64,000 nucleotides of DNA from the NCBI RefSeq assembly GCF_014202075.1, contig NZ_JACHFZ010000001.1, positions 62,001 to 126,000 of the forward strand, read 5' to 3'. The notes beneath the pieces are model-generated. The model was given only the letters and a program-made list of their open reading frames with translations, was not told where the DNA came from and made no database searches. Of this stretch, positions 48,268-57,141 are shown piece after piece (positions within the stretch are counted from its first letter, which is position 1; each line of letters starts with the position of its first letter). The translations under genes were made by a program, and so were the position numbers. The DNA is from Brevundimonas basaltis. GTDB taxonomy: Bacteria; Pseudomonadota; Alphaproteobacteria; Caulobacterales; Caulobacteraceae.

Positions 48268-48315
48268 TGCAGTGCACAAAATATCCTTGACCTTTGTTCG
48301 CACTTGCACCATATG
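48268..48315 (+). promoter_or_regulatory. Promoter and possible PhaR operator of the phasin gene
   Basis: TTGACC (48287-48292) and CATATG (48310-48315) are separated by 17 bp. Immediately upstream is TGCAGTGCA (48268-48276) and TTGCAC lies within the spacer end. PhaR repressors bind TGC-rich dyads upstream of phasin genes, so this arrangement is consistent with polyhydroxyalkanoate-responsive control. The operator call is inference. Nothing else is seen in the rest of the 48107-48392 gap. Confidence 0.55.
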
Positions 48316-48392
48316 AGTGTCTGTCGCGGTGGCGTTTGTCGTCGCGGATCAGTCAACAGCGGCCCAGCCGCGACAGGTTCAGGAGAGATACC

Positions 48393-48884
48393 ATGGCCGA
48401 CAGCGCCGAAACCGTGAAGAAGACCGTCGAAACCGCCACCGCCCAGGTCAAGGCCTCGGCCGAGAAGGCCCAGGCCCAGGCCGAGAAGATGCAGGCCGCC
48501 GGCGCCCAGGCGTTCCGCGAAGCCGCTGACAAGTCGGTCGCCGGCCTGACCGAGCTCAACGCCGAGGGCAAGAAGAACCTCGAGGCCGTCGTCGCCTCGG
48601 CCACCGCCGCCCAGAAGGGCGTCGAGGCCATCTCGGCCCAGACCGTCGCCTACGGCAAGAAGTCGTGGGAAGATGGCGTCGCCGCTGCCCAGTCGCTGAC
48701 CGCCGCCCGTTCGGTGCAGGAACTGGTCGAGCTGCAGACCTCGTGGGCCAAGTCGGCCGCCGAGACCTATCTGGCGGAAGTCACCAAGATGACCGACGTC
48801 TTCACCGCCTCGGTGAAGGACAGCTTCAAGCCGATCAACGAGCGCGTCACCGCCTCGGTCGAGAAGTTCCAGGCCACCCGCTAA
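48393..48884 (+). CDS. Phasin
   Basis: This 163-residue helical protein coats polyhydroxyalkanoate granules. It begins MADSAETVKKTVETATAQV and is almost wholly helix-forming, with KASAEKAQAQAEKMQAAGAQ, ADKSVAGLTELNAEGKKNLEAV and VQELVELQTSWAKSAAETYLAEVTKMTDV, the last being the phasin_2 signature. AGGAGAGATACC gives a strong ribosome-binding site before ATG 48393. A strong terminator follows. A high codon bias towards GCC/GTC/AAG suggests abundant expression. Confidence 0.93.
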   Translation: MADSAETVKKTVETATAQVKASAEKAQAQAEKMQAAGAQAFREAADKSVAGLTELNAEGKKNLEAVVASATAAQKGVEAISAQTVAYGKKSWEDGVAAAQSLTAARSVQELVELQTSWAKSAAETYLAEVTKMTDVFTASVKDSFKPINERVTASVEKFQATR

Positions 48885-48917
48885 GGCGAGCCACGGTTCA
48901 GTAAGCGTAGTGGAGAG

Positions 48918-48944
48918 CCCCCGGCGGAAGCGCCGGGGGTTTTT
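48918..48944 (+). terminator. Rho-independent terminator after the phasin gene
   Basis: CCCCCGGCG (48918-48926) pairs with CGCCGGGGG (48931-48939), a perfect 9-bp stem with a GAAG loop, followed by TTTTT. It ends just at the stop of the convergent S41 gene. Confidence 0.92.
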
Positions 48945-50122
48945 CATTGGCCGCTGCGCAGCCAGTCGAGCGCCGCATCCAGCGCCGGATCGGCCCCTTT
49001 CGACGCGCTGCCGGGCGTCGGGACGACGTCAACATCCGGAGCCACGCCCCGATCCTCGATCCTTGCCCCCGCTGGCGTGAGATAGTCGGCGTACGGCAGC
49101 ATCAGCCGTCCTCCGTCGGGCAAGTCATAGGTCTGCGATGCGAGGACGCTGCCGCACGTGCGGGCGCCGAACAGACGTGCGCGTCCGTGATGCTGCAGCG
49201 CCGCCGCGGTCACTTCTGCGCAACTCGAGGTGCGGGGACCGATCAGAACGGCCAAGGCGCCAGTGAATTTGTCAGGTCCCGCGCCGGCGTTCATCAGGTA
49301 ATCCCGCTCCCTGCCCTTAAACCGACCCAAGTCGCGTCCCTCCGGGAGAATAGCGGACAGGAAGTTCCAGCCCTCGCGGATCAGGCCTCCGGAGTTTCTG
49401 CGCAGGTCGAGCACCACCGGTCCGGCGGTTCCAAGCAAGACTGTCACGGCCGAGGCGACGGGCTGCCGGTCGAAGCTGTTGAACCTCAAATAGGCGGCGC
49501 CGCCGTAGAGGGGTCGGGTCTCGTTCGCCGGCGCCGCCTGTCGGGGAGCCCAGCGGATGCTGAACCTGTCCCCGTTGGATGCCGCGAGTCTCAGTTCGGG
49601 CCGGTGGTTCGGCCCTTCGAAGCCGGCGACCTGGAGCGACTGTCCCGGCCTGAGCCCGGCCGCCCAGGCAGGGCCATGCCTCGAGACGTCCTCGACGAGG
49701 TAGGCCGCTCCGGTCCAGGTCAGCACTGCGCCCATTCCAGCCTCGTCGGCGGGCGTGATCATGAAGAATGACCTACCCTTCTGCGGACGCGGCAGTCGGA
49801 AGCTCCGCCCGGTCGTCAGCAACAGGTCGCCCGGCGGCGTGAGGATGACGTGGGATGTCCTGAACTGGTCCAGCACCGGGAACAGGACGTCGAGATAGAG
49901 CGCGGACTCCGTCGACGCCGCCAAGGCCTTGGGCCGCCACTCCCGCCGGATGGCGGGCCAGTCAAGGCCGCCGAGGTCCGGGTCGAAATACTGGTTGCGC
50001 ACGGTGCGCCATATCGCATCGAAGACGCCGAGACGTCGCCCTGCGTCCTCAGGCAGACAGCCGGACAGCGCCGCGCTCGCACCTACCTGTGCCAGGAATA
50101 TCCGCCGCGTCGCCCGCCCCAT
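48944..50122 (-). CDS. S41-family peptidase-like protein, exported
   Basis: This 392-residue protein has a lipoprotein-like start ([22 protein letters not shown]; Cys22), an N-terminal S41 helical region ([22 protein letters not shown]), a PDZ-like domain (about 145-190, [19 protein letters not shown]) and a catalytic core. [16 protein letters not shown] is the typical strand, and the nucleophile is probably Ser299 or Ser300 in [15 protein letters not shown]. The Lys of CtpA-type peptidases (GxxTxGKG) is missing: here GARTCGSV. It may be a tricorn-like variant or an inactive protein. Convergent with the phasin gene. Confidence 0.82.
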   Translation of the reverse strand: MGRATRRIFLAQVGASAALSGCLPEDAGRRLGVFDAIWRTVRNQYFDPDLGGLDWPAIRREWRPKALAASTESALYLDVLFPVLDQFRTSHVILTPPGDLLLTTGRSFRLPRPQKGRSFFMITPADEAGMGAVLTWTGAAYLVEDVSRHGPAWAAGLRPGQSLQVAGFEGPNHRPELRLAASNGDRFSIRWAPRQAAPANETRPLYGGAAYLRFNSFDRQPVASAVTVLLGTAGPVVLDLRRNSGGLIREGWNFLSAILPEGRDLGRFKGRERDYLMNAGAGPDKFTGALAVLIGPRTSSCAEVTAAALQHHGRARLFGARTCGSVLASQTYDLPDGGRLMLPYADYLTPAGARIEDRGVAPDVDVVPTPGSASKGADPALDAALDWLRSGQ

Positions 50123-50247
50123 CCGGCGATCCTAGGGCAGCGTCGACCGCCACAGCAACATCCCCACGCAAACCTGTGACTGGACGCGCCTTCAAATCAG
50201 GCCATCATCCCCTATCTGTCCATCGACTCCCCAAACACGGACAACGA

Positions 50248-50580
50248 ATGCCGCCGTCACGTAAGGCCGGTGATCAGGAAGGAGGCCTTGGGGCCGCCAC
50301 CGTCACCGAGACAAAGCCGAAGCTTCAGAAGCCCTCGCTGTACCGGGTGCTGATCCTGAACGACGACTACACGCCGATGGAATTCGTCATCTACGTGCTG
50401 GAGCGGTTCTTCCAGAAGAGCCGCGAGGACGCGACCCGCATCATGCTGCATGTGCATCAGCATGGGGTCGGGGTGTGCGGCGTCTTCACCTACGAGGTGG
50501 CCGAGACGAAGGTCGCCCAGGTGGTGGAGACGGCGCGCCGTCACCAGCATCCGCTGCAATGCACGATGGAAAAGGACTGA
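50248..50580 (+). CDS. clpS: ClpS, N-end rule adaptor for ClpAP
   Basis: This 110-residue adaptor delivers N-degron substrates to Clp[58 protein letters not shown] and [10 protein letters not shown] are all conserved. The N-terminal about 30 residues are flexible. ATG 50248 is the family start; the open frame reaches 50089 without support. It ends 12 bp before clpA. Confidence 0.96.
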   Translation: MPPSRKAGDQEGGLGAATVTETKPKLQKPSLYRVLILNDDYTPMEFVIYVLERFFQKSREDATRIMLHVHQHGVGVCGVFTYEVAETKVAQVVETARRHQHPLQCTMEKD

Positions 50581-50592
50581 GAGGAACCTCCC

Positions 50593-52905
50593 ATGCCGTC
50601 ATTTTCGCGTCCTCTCGAAGAGACCCTGCACCGCGCCGTCCACTATGCGAACGAGCGCCGGCACGAGTACGCCACGCTGGAGCACCTGTTGCTCGCCCTG
50701 GTCGACGACCCGGACGCGGCCAATGTGATGACCGCCTGCACCGTCGACCTGCCGAGCCTGAAGACGGCGTTGACGCTGTACGTCGACACCGACCTGGCCG
50801 CACTGGCGACCTCGGACGGCGAGGACGCCAAGCCGACCGCTGGCTTCCAGCGCGTCATCCAGCGGGCCGTGATCCACGTCCAGAGCTCGGGCCGCGAGGA
50901 GGTCACCGGCGCCAATGTGCTGGTCGCCATCTTCTCGGAGCGCGAGAGCCACGCCGCCTATTTCCTGCAGGAGCAGGACATGACCCGCTACGACGCGGTC
51001 AACTACATCGCCCACGGCATCGCCAAGAAGGCGGGCGGCGAGACGCGGCCGGCCCGGACGGGCGGGAGCCCGGAGGACGCCGAGGACGCCGCCGCGGCCA
51101 AGACCGGCGGCGAGGCGCTGGAGGCCTATTGCGTCGACCTCAACGAGAAGTCCCGCAACGGCAAGATCGACCCGCTGATCGGCCGTCAGGCCGAGGTCGA
51201 TCGCGCCATCCAGATCCTGTGCCGGCGAACCAAGAACAATCCGCTGCTCGTCGGGGATCCGGGCGTCGGCAAGACGGCCATCGCCGAGGGCCTGGCCCGC
51301 AAGATCGTCAACCACGAGGTGCCGGACGTGCTGGAAGGCGCGACCATATACAGCCTCGACATGGGTGCGCTGCTGGCCGGCACCCGCTACCGCGGCGACT
51401 TCGAGGAGCGGCTGAAACAGGTCGTCAAGGAGCTGGAGACGCACGACAACGCCATCCTGTTCATCGACGAGATACACACGGTGATTGGCGCGGGGGCGAC
51501 CTCGGGCGGGGCCATGGACGCGTCTAACCTGCTGAAGCCGGCGCTGGCCTCGGGCAGCCTGCGGTGCATGGGGTCGACGACCTACAAGGAGTACCGCCAG
51601 CATTTCGAGAAGGACCGGGCCCTGGCTCGCCGCTTCCAGAAGGTCGACGTCAACGAGCCCACGCTGGACGACACGATCAAGATCCTGAAGGGACTGAAGA
51701 CCTCCTACGAAGGCCATCACAAGCTGCGCTACACGGACGCCGCCATCCGCACGGCGGTCGAACTGTCGGCGCGCTACATGACCGACCGCAAACTGCCGGA
51801 CAAGGCCATCGACGTGATCGATGAGGCAGGAGCGTCGCAGATGCTGCTGTCGGAATCGAAGCGCAAGAAGGTTATCGGCCAGAAGGAGGTCGAGGCCGTC
51901 ATCGCCCGCATGGCCCGCATCCCGCCGAAATCGGTCTCCAAGTCCGACACCGAGGGGCTGCGCGAGCTCGAGCGCGATCTGAACCGGGTGGTGTTTGGCC
52001 AGTCGGCGGCGATCGAGCAGGTCTCGGCGGCGATGAAGCTGGCCCGGGCCGGCCTGCGCGATCCGCAGAAGCCGATCGGCGCCTTCCTGTTCAGCGGCCC
52101 GACCGGGGTCGGCAAGACCGAGGTGGCCAAACAACTGTCCTCGACCCTCGGCATCGAGATGCTTCGCTTCGACATGTCGGAGTACATGGAACGGCACACC
52201 GTCTCGCGTCTGATCGGCGCGCCTCCGGGCTATGTCGGGCACGACCAGGGCGGGCTGCTGACCGACGCGGTCGACCAGCATCCGCACGCCGTGGTGCTGC
52301 TGGACGAGATCGAGAAGGCCCACCCGGACGTCTACAACATCCTGCTGCAGGTGATGGACAACGGCCAGTTGACCGACGCCGTCGGCAAGAAGGTCGACTT
52401 CCGCAATACGGTGCTGATCATGACCACCAACGCCGGCGCCGCCGACAACGCGCGGGCGGCCATCGGCTTCGGCCGCGGCAAGGTCGAGGGCGAGGACGAG
52501 AAGGCCATCCAGCGGCTGTTCGCGCCGGAGTTCCGCAACCGCCTCGACGCCATCGTGGCGTTCAAGGCGCTGGATGCCGACACGATCCGGTCGGTGGTGA
52601 CCAAGTTCATCCTGCAGCTGGAAGCCCAGCTGGCGGACCGCAACATCACCATCGAACTGACCGACGAGGCCAACGACTGGCTGGCCAAGAACGGCTTCGA
52701 CGAACTGTACGGCGCACGGCCTCTGGCCCGGGTCATCCAGGAGCACATCAAGAAGCCGCTGGCCGACGACATCCTGTTCGGGCGTCTGACGCGCGGCGGC
52801 CATGTGAAGGTGGAGCTGAAGGACGGCAAGATCGCCTTCGACATCGCCTCGTCCAGCGCCGCCCAGGTCAAGGCGTCGCGGAAGGCGGACCAGGTGGTCG
52901 ACTAG
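50593..52905 (+). CDS. clpA: ClpA, AAA+ unfoldase of ClpAP
   Basis: This 770-residue AAA+ protein has the Clp N-domain (about 1-150: [29 protein letters not shown]), NBD1 with Walker [16 protein letters not shown], and NBD2 with [16 protein letters not shown]. The loop that contacts ClpP (IGF) is present as [11 protein letters not shown]. It unfolds proteins for ClpP, and with ClpS, N-end rule substrates. In Caulobacter, ClpAP acts in cell-cycle proteolysis. Downstream terminator at 52929. Confidence 0.96.
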   Translation: MPSFSRPLEETLHRAVHYANERRHEYATLEHLLLALVDDPDAANVMTACTVDLPSLKTALTLYVDTDLAALATSDGEDAKPTAGFQRVIQRAVIHVQSSGREEVTGANVLVAIFSERESHAAYFLQEQDMTRYDAVNYIAHGIAKKAGGETRPARTGGSPEDAEDAAAAKTGGEALEAYCVDLNEKSRNGKIDPLIGRQAEVDRAIQILCRRTKNNPLLVGDPGVGKTAIAEGLARKIVNHEVPDVLEGATIYSLDMGALLAGTRYRGDFEERLKQVVKELETHDNAILFIDEIHTVIGAGATSGGAMDASNLLKPALASGSLRCMGSTTYKEYRQHFEKDRALARRFQKVDVNEPTLDDTIKILKGLKTSYEGHHKLRYTDAAIRTAVELSARYMTDRKLPDKAIDVIDEAGASQMLLSESKRKKVIGQKEVEAVIARMARIPPKSVSKSDTEGLRELERDLNRVVFGQSAAIEQVSAAMKLARAGLRDPQKPIGAFLFSGPTGVGKTEVAKQLSSTLGIEMLRFDMSEYMERHTVSRLIGAPPGYVGHDQGGLLTDAVDQHPHAVVLLDEIEKAHPDVYNILLQVMDNGQLTDAVGKKVDFRNTVLIMTTNAGAADNARAAIGFGRGKVEGEDEKAIQRLFAPEFRNRLDAIVAFKALDADTIRSVVTKFILQLEAQLADRNITIELTDEANDWLAKNGFDELYGARPLARVIQEHIKKPLADDILFGRLTRGGHVKVELKDGKIAFDIASSSAAQVKASRKADQVVD

Positions 52906-52928
52906 CCGCGTCCCGAAGACATGGAGGA

Positions 52929-52957
52929 GGCCCGGGCGTCGCCGTCCGGGCCTTTTT
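52929..52957 (+). terminator. Rho-independent terminator after clpA
   Basis: GGCCCGG (52929-52935) pairs with CCGGGCC (52946-52952), with TTTTTCTT following. The loop is GC-rich and may extend the stem. Confidence 0.8.
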
Positions 52958-53004
52958 CTTTGTTCTGCGCGGAGGCAAGGTCGCCGCTGGAGCAGGAGGC
53001 GGAC

Positions 53005-53583
53005 ATGAGTGGAGCGGGGCTGACGGGGCGTCAGAAGAAGTGGTTCGCCACGGTCGAGGCCAATTTCGAGAAGCAGACGGGCCGGCCGGTGGCCGTCTGG
53101 GTCGACATCCTGAAGGGCTGTCCGGAAACCCGGCCGAAGGCGCAGGCGGCGTGGCTCAAGGCGACTCATGGCATCGGGGCCAACCACGCGGCCTATATTC
53201 TGAGCGCCGCGCGCCCGACCACGGAGCCGGGCTGGGACGACGCCGAGGCTCTTCGCGCCGCTCTGTGGGCCGATCCTCGGTCGCTGGCGATCCTTGAGGC
53301 GATCGAGCGCGCGGCCGTGGGCGTGGACGGCATCGTTTGCGGCCAGAGGAAGGGCTACACCGCGTTCAGCCGCACAGTGCAATTCGCGGCGGCGCGTCCG
53401 CTCAAGGGCGGGCGGGCGCTGCTGGGTTTGAAGCTGGAACCCGCAGCATCGGCGCGGCTGACGTCGTCGGCGCGCCGGGAAAGCTGGTCCGAGCGGCTGA
53501 CGGCGGTGATCGAACTGGACGGGCCCGGCGCGGTCGACGCCGAAATCGGCCGCCTGTTCGCACAGGCGGCCGGGAACGGTTAG
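53005..53583 (+). CDS. DUF4287/DUF5655-like protein
   Basis: This 192-residue soluble protein starts MSGAGLTGRQKKWFATVEAN. The N-terminal part (about 10-70), KKWFATVEANFEKQTGRPVAVWVDILKGCPETRPKAQAAWLK followed by THGIGANHAAYI, resembles DUF4287; the C-terminal part (about 85-190), with YTAFSRTVQFAAARPLKGGRALLGLKL, resembles DUF5655, a predicted transport or binding domain. Neither has a settled function. AGGAGGCGGAC before ATG 53005 is a strong ribosome-binding site. Its stop overlaps the csbD stop by 4 bp, tail to tail. Confidence 0.8.
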   Translation: MSGAGLTGRQKKWFATVEANFEKQTGRPVAVWVDILKGCPETRPKAQAAWLKATHGIGANHAAYILSAARPTTEPGWDDAEALRAALWADPRSLAILEAIERAAVGVDGIVCGQRKGYTAFSRTVQFAAARPLKGGRALLGLKLEPAASARLTSSARRESWSERLTAVIELDGPGAVDAEIGRLFAQAAGNG

Positions 53584-53885
53584 CGGCGGCGGCCGAGGCC
53601 GCTGAGCAGCACGGCCAGGCCGGCCACGATGCCGGTGGTCAACAGCGGCTTCCGGCGCGCGAAGTCGAGGCCCTGACGGGCCTTGCCCTGATATTGGGCC
53701 GGAGCCTTTTCGACGAGGCCGTCGAGGCCGTCGATGACCCGGCCGTAGGCGTCGAGCGCCTTGCCCTTCACCTCGTTCATCTTGCCCTCGAGCTGAAGCT
53801 TCGTGTCGCCGGTCATGCGGCCGAGGCCGTTCTGGACCTGGCCTTCGGTCTGGGCGGCGGCGCCTTCGATGCGTTGATCGGTCAT
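53580..53885 (-). CDS. CsbD-family stress protein
   Basis: This 101-residue protein starts MTDQRIEGAAAQTEGQVQNG and has the CsbD repeat LGRMTGDTKLQLEGKMNEVKGKALDAYGRV. CsbD proteins are general stress proteins, mostly helical, with no known activity. Unlike many, this one ends in a hydrophobic segment (LLTTGIVAGLAVLLSGLGRRR), so it is probably anchored in the inner membrane. ATG 53885 has AAGGAGCTCCCC upstream. A cluster of palindromes lies 90-195 bp upstream and may regulate it. Confidence 0.88.
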   Translation of the reverse strand: MTDQRIEGAAAQTEGQVQNGLGRMTGDTKLQLEGKMNEVKGKALDAYGRVIDGLDGLVEKAPAQYQGKARQGLDFARRKPLLTTGIVAGLAVLLSGLGRRR

Positions 53886-53976
53886 GGGGAGCTCCTTCGA
53901 TGCGGATGGGGAGGGTTGTCGGGTTAGCGCATGGCCGGGGCGGGAGTTCCGGGCCTGTGACAGCGGCGCGCGGATA

Positions 53977-54078
53977 GTTTTACCCGGGGAGTATCGTCTG
54001 CGAGTTTTACCCGGGTAAAACCCGGCGAACATGGTCCGGGGAGTCTACAGAGTCCAAGGGGTTTCACCCGGGTAGAAC
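53977..54078. promoter_or_regulatory. Cluster of ACCCGGGT-centred palindromes upstream of csbD
   Basis: GTTTTACCCGGGTAAAAC (54004-54021) is an 18-bp perfect palindrome. GTTTCACCCGGGTAGAAC (54061-54078) matches it at most positions as an imperfect copy, and GTTTTACCCGGGG starting at 53977 is a half copy. They lie between csbD and the DUF2239 pseudogene in a 316-bp gap (53886-54201) with no credible gene. The rest of the gap has GAGTCC-type short repeats at 54090-54115. An operator array for a dimeric regulator is the simplest reading. Confidence 0.65.
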
Positions 54079-54201
54079 CCGCACAACTGAGTCCACTGGG
54101 TCCACCTGAGTCCCGCATGTCCGCCTCCGATCTCGCAGGCGGGAGTCTGGAGGTCATCCACGTCAAACACGGTCGTATCCCCGCCGCCCGGAGCTGGATT
54201 C

Positions 54202-54640
54202 ATGTCCATTCCTTCCGACCTGCCTGTTGTGGCCTTCGTCGGCGTTGACCGCATCGTCGCACCCGCCCCGCTTCTCCGGGCCCTGCCGGTCCTCCACGCC
54301 GCCGCCGCGGCGGCCGAAGCTGGGCGTCACGGCGAAGGAGGTGACCCTGCTGCCGCGCCACTGGGGCTGGCTGTCGGCCCAGCCGAGCGGTGCCTCGGTG
54401 GCGCTGCGCAAGCAGATCGAGGCGCAGATGTAGGTCAGCGAGGTGCCGGAGCTGGCGCGGCGGGCGAAGGAGCGGGTCCACCGGTTCATGACCGCCATGG
54501 CCGGGGATCTGCCGAACTATGAGGAGGCGACGCGGATGCTGTTCGCCGGCGACTGGACGGCGTTCGATGCAGCGGTAGAGAGCTGGCCGGAGGGGTGCGG
54601 AAGACGGCGCAGGCGATGGCCGAAGGGGCGCGACGGAATG
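54202..54640 (+). pseudogene. DUF2239 family pseudogene with frameshifts and a stop
   Basis: Pieces of one DUF2239 protein appear in three frames. MSIPSDLPVVAFVGVDRIV begins at 54202. A shifted frame has RRPKLGVTAKEVTLLPRHWGWL and SAQPSGASVALRKQIEAQM, then a TAG at 54431-54433. The same frame resumes with PELARRAKERVHRFMTAMAGDLPNYEEATRMLFAGDWTAF. A third frame at about 54594 gives VRKTAQAMAEGAR. The normal middle (the FDD.TGR..DLDLRG stretch of the family) is missing, so there is also a deletion. Three lesions make sequencing error an unlikely cause. 54641-54906 holds nothing else that I can support. Confidence 0.85.
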
Positions 54641-54906
54641 GGGCGGGATGGGTTTTGTTCCACTGGCGTGCGGGGGCGCCACAGGATCGCTCTGACAACC
54701 CGCGCCGGCCGTTGGTAAATCTGCCGGTCGGGAGTTCGGGCGCGATCGTCCCGTCGCTCGCAGCCAGTAGAGCGGTGCGGCTTTTCCGCCCGCCCTGCCA
54801 GATGGCCGAAGCCGCCCGCCGCAGGTTTGCCGTCAAGCTTGCACCGTGTTCATTTGACCGGGGCCGTCCGGCTTGGGATCGATGCCGAAAAGGCGGAGAA
54901 ACTTCC

Positions 54907-56121
54907 TTGTTCAAGCGAGCAATTTTCCTCGGCGCGCTGTGCGCCGCCGGGATGGCGGCGGCCCCGGTCAGCGCCTCGCCGGCGACCGGATTCCTGTCGG
55001 CTGTGCGCGAGGCCCTCGCGGGCGGCTACTATCCGAAGCCGGGCGTCGACGTCGGGGTCATCATGGACCGCGCCCGCGAGGACCTGGACCGCGAATGCGC
55101 CGCGCTGGCCGGGGACTGTCCGCTCGAGACGGGGGTCGAGGCCGCGCGCCGCGCCGTGGCCGCCCTTGACGATACCCACACCCGGATCGACCGGGCACCG
55201 CCGCCGTTGCTGGGAGCCCAGGCGCACCGGGGCCCGACCGCGGCGAGCACGCCGCTGGGCTGGATGGTCCGGGCGGTGCGCGGCAGCGACCGCCTCTATG
55301 TCGCCTGGGTCGACCCCGACGGCCCCGCCGCCCGCGCCGGGGTGCAGCGCTATGACCTGATCCTCGCCGCCCCGGACATGAGCGCGGCCCGGCTGGGCGC
55401 CTTCGACGGGCCGGCGACCGTGACCCTGTCGCGCGGGGGCCGGACGTTCGAGGTGACGCTGAACCCCGACAGCGGGCGCCGCGGACCGTTGCCGCGGCTG
55501 GACCGCGTCGGCGAGGTGGCGGTGCTGCAGGTGCCGACGGGGGCCGGTAACGGCGTGGCCCAGGCGGCGCATGACCTGCTGGCCGGGGCAATCGACGCGG
55601 GGGTTACCGGCGTGGTGCTCGACCTGCGCGACAACGGCGGCGGCGGCATCGAATGCGCCGCCATGGCCTCGGCCTTCCTCGACTATGAGGTGGTCATGAC
55701 CGACGGCGCCGGTGACCGGCGGGTCCTGACCATCACCCCCGGTGCGGTGCGCATCGCCGAGGGCGGGGGGGATGAAACCCTGAGCCTCGACCGGTCGGTG
55801 CGCTGGACCGGGCCGCTGGCCGTCCTGGTCAATCGCAACACCGGCAGCTGCGCCGAGGCAGTGGCCATCCAAGCCAGCCTGGCCGGTCGCGCCGCGGTCA
55901 TCGGCGAGGACAGCGTCGGGGTCGGCAACAACGTCATCCGGCCCGTGCCCCTGCCGGACGGCTGGCGACTGCTGATGACGACAGCCTACAATTCGACCCC
56001 GGACGGCGAACTTCTGCCGCCGCGACCGCCGCTGGACCTTGAAGTGACGGACGATCCTGTCGCGATCAGCGCCACGGGCCGCGACGCCGTGTTGGAAGCG
56101 GCGGTGGCTTGGTTAGGCTAG
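54907..56121 (+). CDS. S41-family peptidase-like protein, secreted
   Basis: This 404-residue protein starts at a TTG (54907) with GGCGGAGAAACTTCC upstream; its signal peptide is MFKRAIFLGALCAAGMAAAPVSA. The longer open frame to 54595 runs through pseudogene DNA. There is an N-terminal helical region, a PDZ-like domain (LYVAWVDPDGPAARAGVQRYDLIL, about 135-165), the strand VVLDLRDNGGGGIECAAMAS and a likely nucleophile Ser314 in NRNTGSCAEAVAIQ. As in the other S41 protein here, the Lys of GxxTxGKG is not seen (EDSVGVGNNV). It converges with cobS (5 bp apart). Confidence 0.82.
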   Translation: MFKRAIFLGALCAAGMAAAPVSASPATGFLSAVREALAGGYYPKPGVDVGVIMDRAREDLDRECAALAGDCPLETGVEAARRAVAALDDTHTRIDRAPPPLLGAQAHRGPTAASTPLGWMVRAVRGSDRLYVAWVDPDGPAARAGVQRYDLILAAPDMSAARLGAFDGPATVTLSRGGRTFEVTLNPDSGRRGPLPRLDRVGEVAVLQVPTGAGNGVAQAAHDLLAGAIDAGVTGVVLDLRDNGGGGIECAAMASAFLDYEVVMTDGAGDRRVLTITPGAVRIAEGGGDETLSLDRSVRWTGPLAVLVNRNTGSCAEAVAIQASLAGRAAVIGEDSVGVGNNVIRPVPLPDGWRLLMTTAYNSTPDGELLPPRPPLDLEVTDDPVAISATGRDAVLEAAVAWLG

Positions 56122-56126
56122 GCCGC

Positions 56127-57131
56127 CTAACCCACCTTCACCCGCGTCGCCGCCTCCGGCAGGTCCTCCCCGAACGCCCGCTGGTAGAACTCCGCAATCG
56201 TCGGCCGCTCCAGTTCGTCGCATTTGTTGAGGAAGGTCAGGCGGAAGGCGAGGCCGACGTCGCCTTCGAAAATGATGGCGTTCTGGGCCCAGGTGATCAC
56301 CGTGCGGGGGCTCATGACGGTGGAAATGTCGCCGTTCATGAAGGCGTTGCGGGTCATGTCGGCGACGCGGACCATGGCGGCGATGCGGCGTTTGCCCTCG
56401 GCGTCGTTCCACTCGGGCACCTTGGCGGCGACGATCTCGCCCTCGACGTCATGGTCGAGGTAGTTGAGCGTGGTGACGATGCTCCAGCGGTCCATCTGGC
56501 CCTGATTGATCTGCTGGGTGCCGTGGTAAAGGCCGGAGGTGTCGCCGAGGCCGATGGTGTTGGTGGTGGCGAACAGGCGGAAGAATCTGTTCGGGCGGAT
56601 GACGCGGTTCTGGTCCAGCAGGGTCAGACGGCCCTGGGCCTCGAGCACGCGCTGGATGACGAACATCACGTCGGGGCGGCCGGCGTCGTATTCGTCGAAC
56701 ACCAGGGCGATCGGGCGCTGGATGGCCCAGGGCAGCATGCCCTCGCGGAACTCGGTGACCTGTTTGCCGTCCTTGAGAACGATGGCGTCCTTGCCGACCA
56801 GGTCGATGCGGCTGACGTGGGCGTCGAGATTGACGCGGACCATCGGCCAGTTGAGGCGGGCGGCGACCTGTTCGATGTGGGTCGACTTGCCGGTGCCGTG
56901 ATAGCCCTGGACCATGACGCGGCGGTCGAAGGCGAAGCCGGCGCAGATGGCCAGCGTCGTCTGCGGGTCGAAACGGTAGGCCTCGTCGATGTCCGGCACA
57001 TGGCTGTCGCGCTCGGAGAAGACCGGCACGGTCATGTCCGAGTCGATCCCGAACACTTCGCGGACGGTGGCGCGGCGGTGCGGCTCCATGGTCAGGAGGG
57101 CGTCGGGGGAGGCGTCGAGCGGGGAGGTCAT
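56127..57131 (-). CDS. cobS: Cobaltochelatase subunit CobS
   Basis: This 334-residue AAA+ ATPase subunit of the aerobic cobaltochelatase (CobNST) inserts cobalt into hydrogenobyrinate a,c-diamide. Walker A is [19 protein letters not shown] (Lys82), Walker [18 protein letters not shown], and the N-terminal [21 protein letters not shown] is the CobS signature. CobT usually follows, but here the next gene downstream is a convergent S41 gene, so cobT must be elsewhere. No cobalamin riboswitch is apparent. Confidence 0.94.
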   Translation of the reverse strand: MTSPLDASPDALLTMEPHRRATVREVFGIDSDMTVPVFSERDSHVPDIDEAYRFDPQTTLAICAGFAFDRRVMVQGYHGTGKSTHIEQVAARLNWPMVRVNLDAHVSRIDLVGKDAIVLKDGKQVTEFREGMLPWAIQRPIALVFDEYDAGRPDVMFVIQRVLEAQGRLTLLDQNRVIRPNRFFRLFATTNTIGLGDTSGLYHGTQQINQGQMDRWSIVTTLNYLDHDVEGEIVAAKVPEWNDAEGKRRIAAMVRVADMTRNAFMNGDISTVMSPRTVITWAQNAIIFEGDVGLAFRLTFLNKCDELERPTIAEFYQRAFGEDLPEAATRVKVG

Positions 57132-57141
57132 GCCGGAGCGA

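Noticed and set aside
50599-53382. 927-codon minus-strand frame over clpA
   Set aside because: clpA is unambiguous on the plus strand, and the antisense frame spans three genes.
53924-54166. 80-codon minus-strand frame with three TRVKL-like repeats
   Set aside because: The repeats arise from the ACCCGGGT palindromes; no ribosome-binding site and composition unlike real proteins here.
54227-54718. Two separate small genes at 54227 and 54443
   Set aside because: They are fragments of one DUF2239 protein in the same frame on either side of a TAG stop codon.
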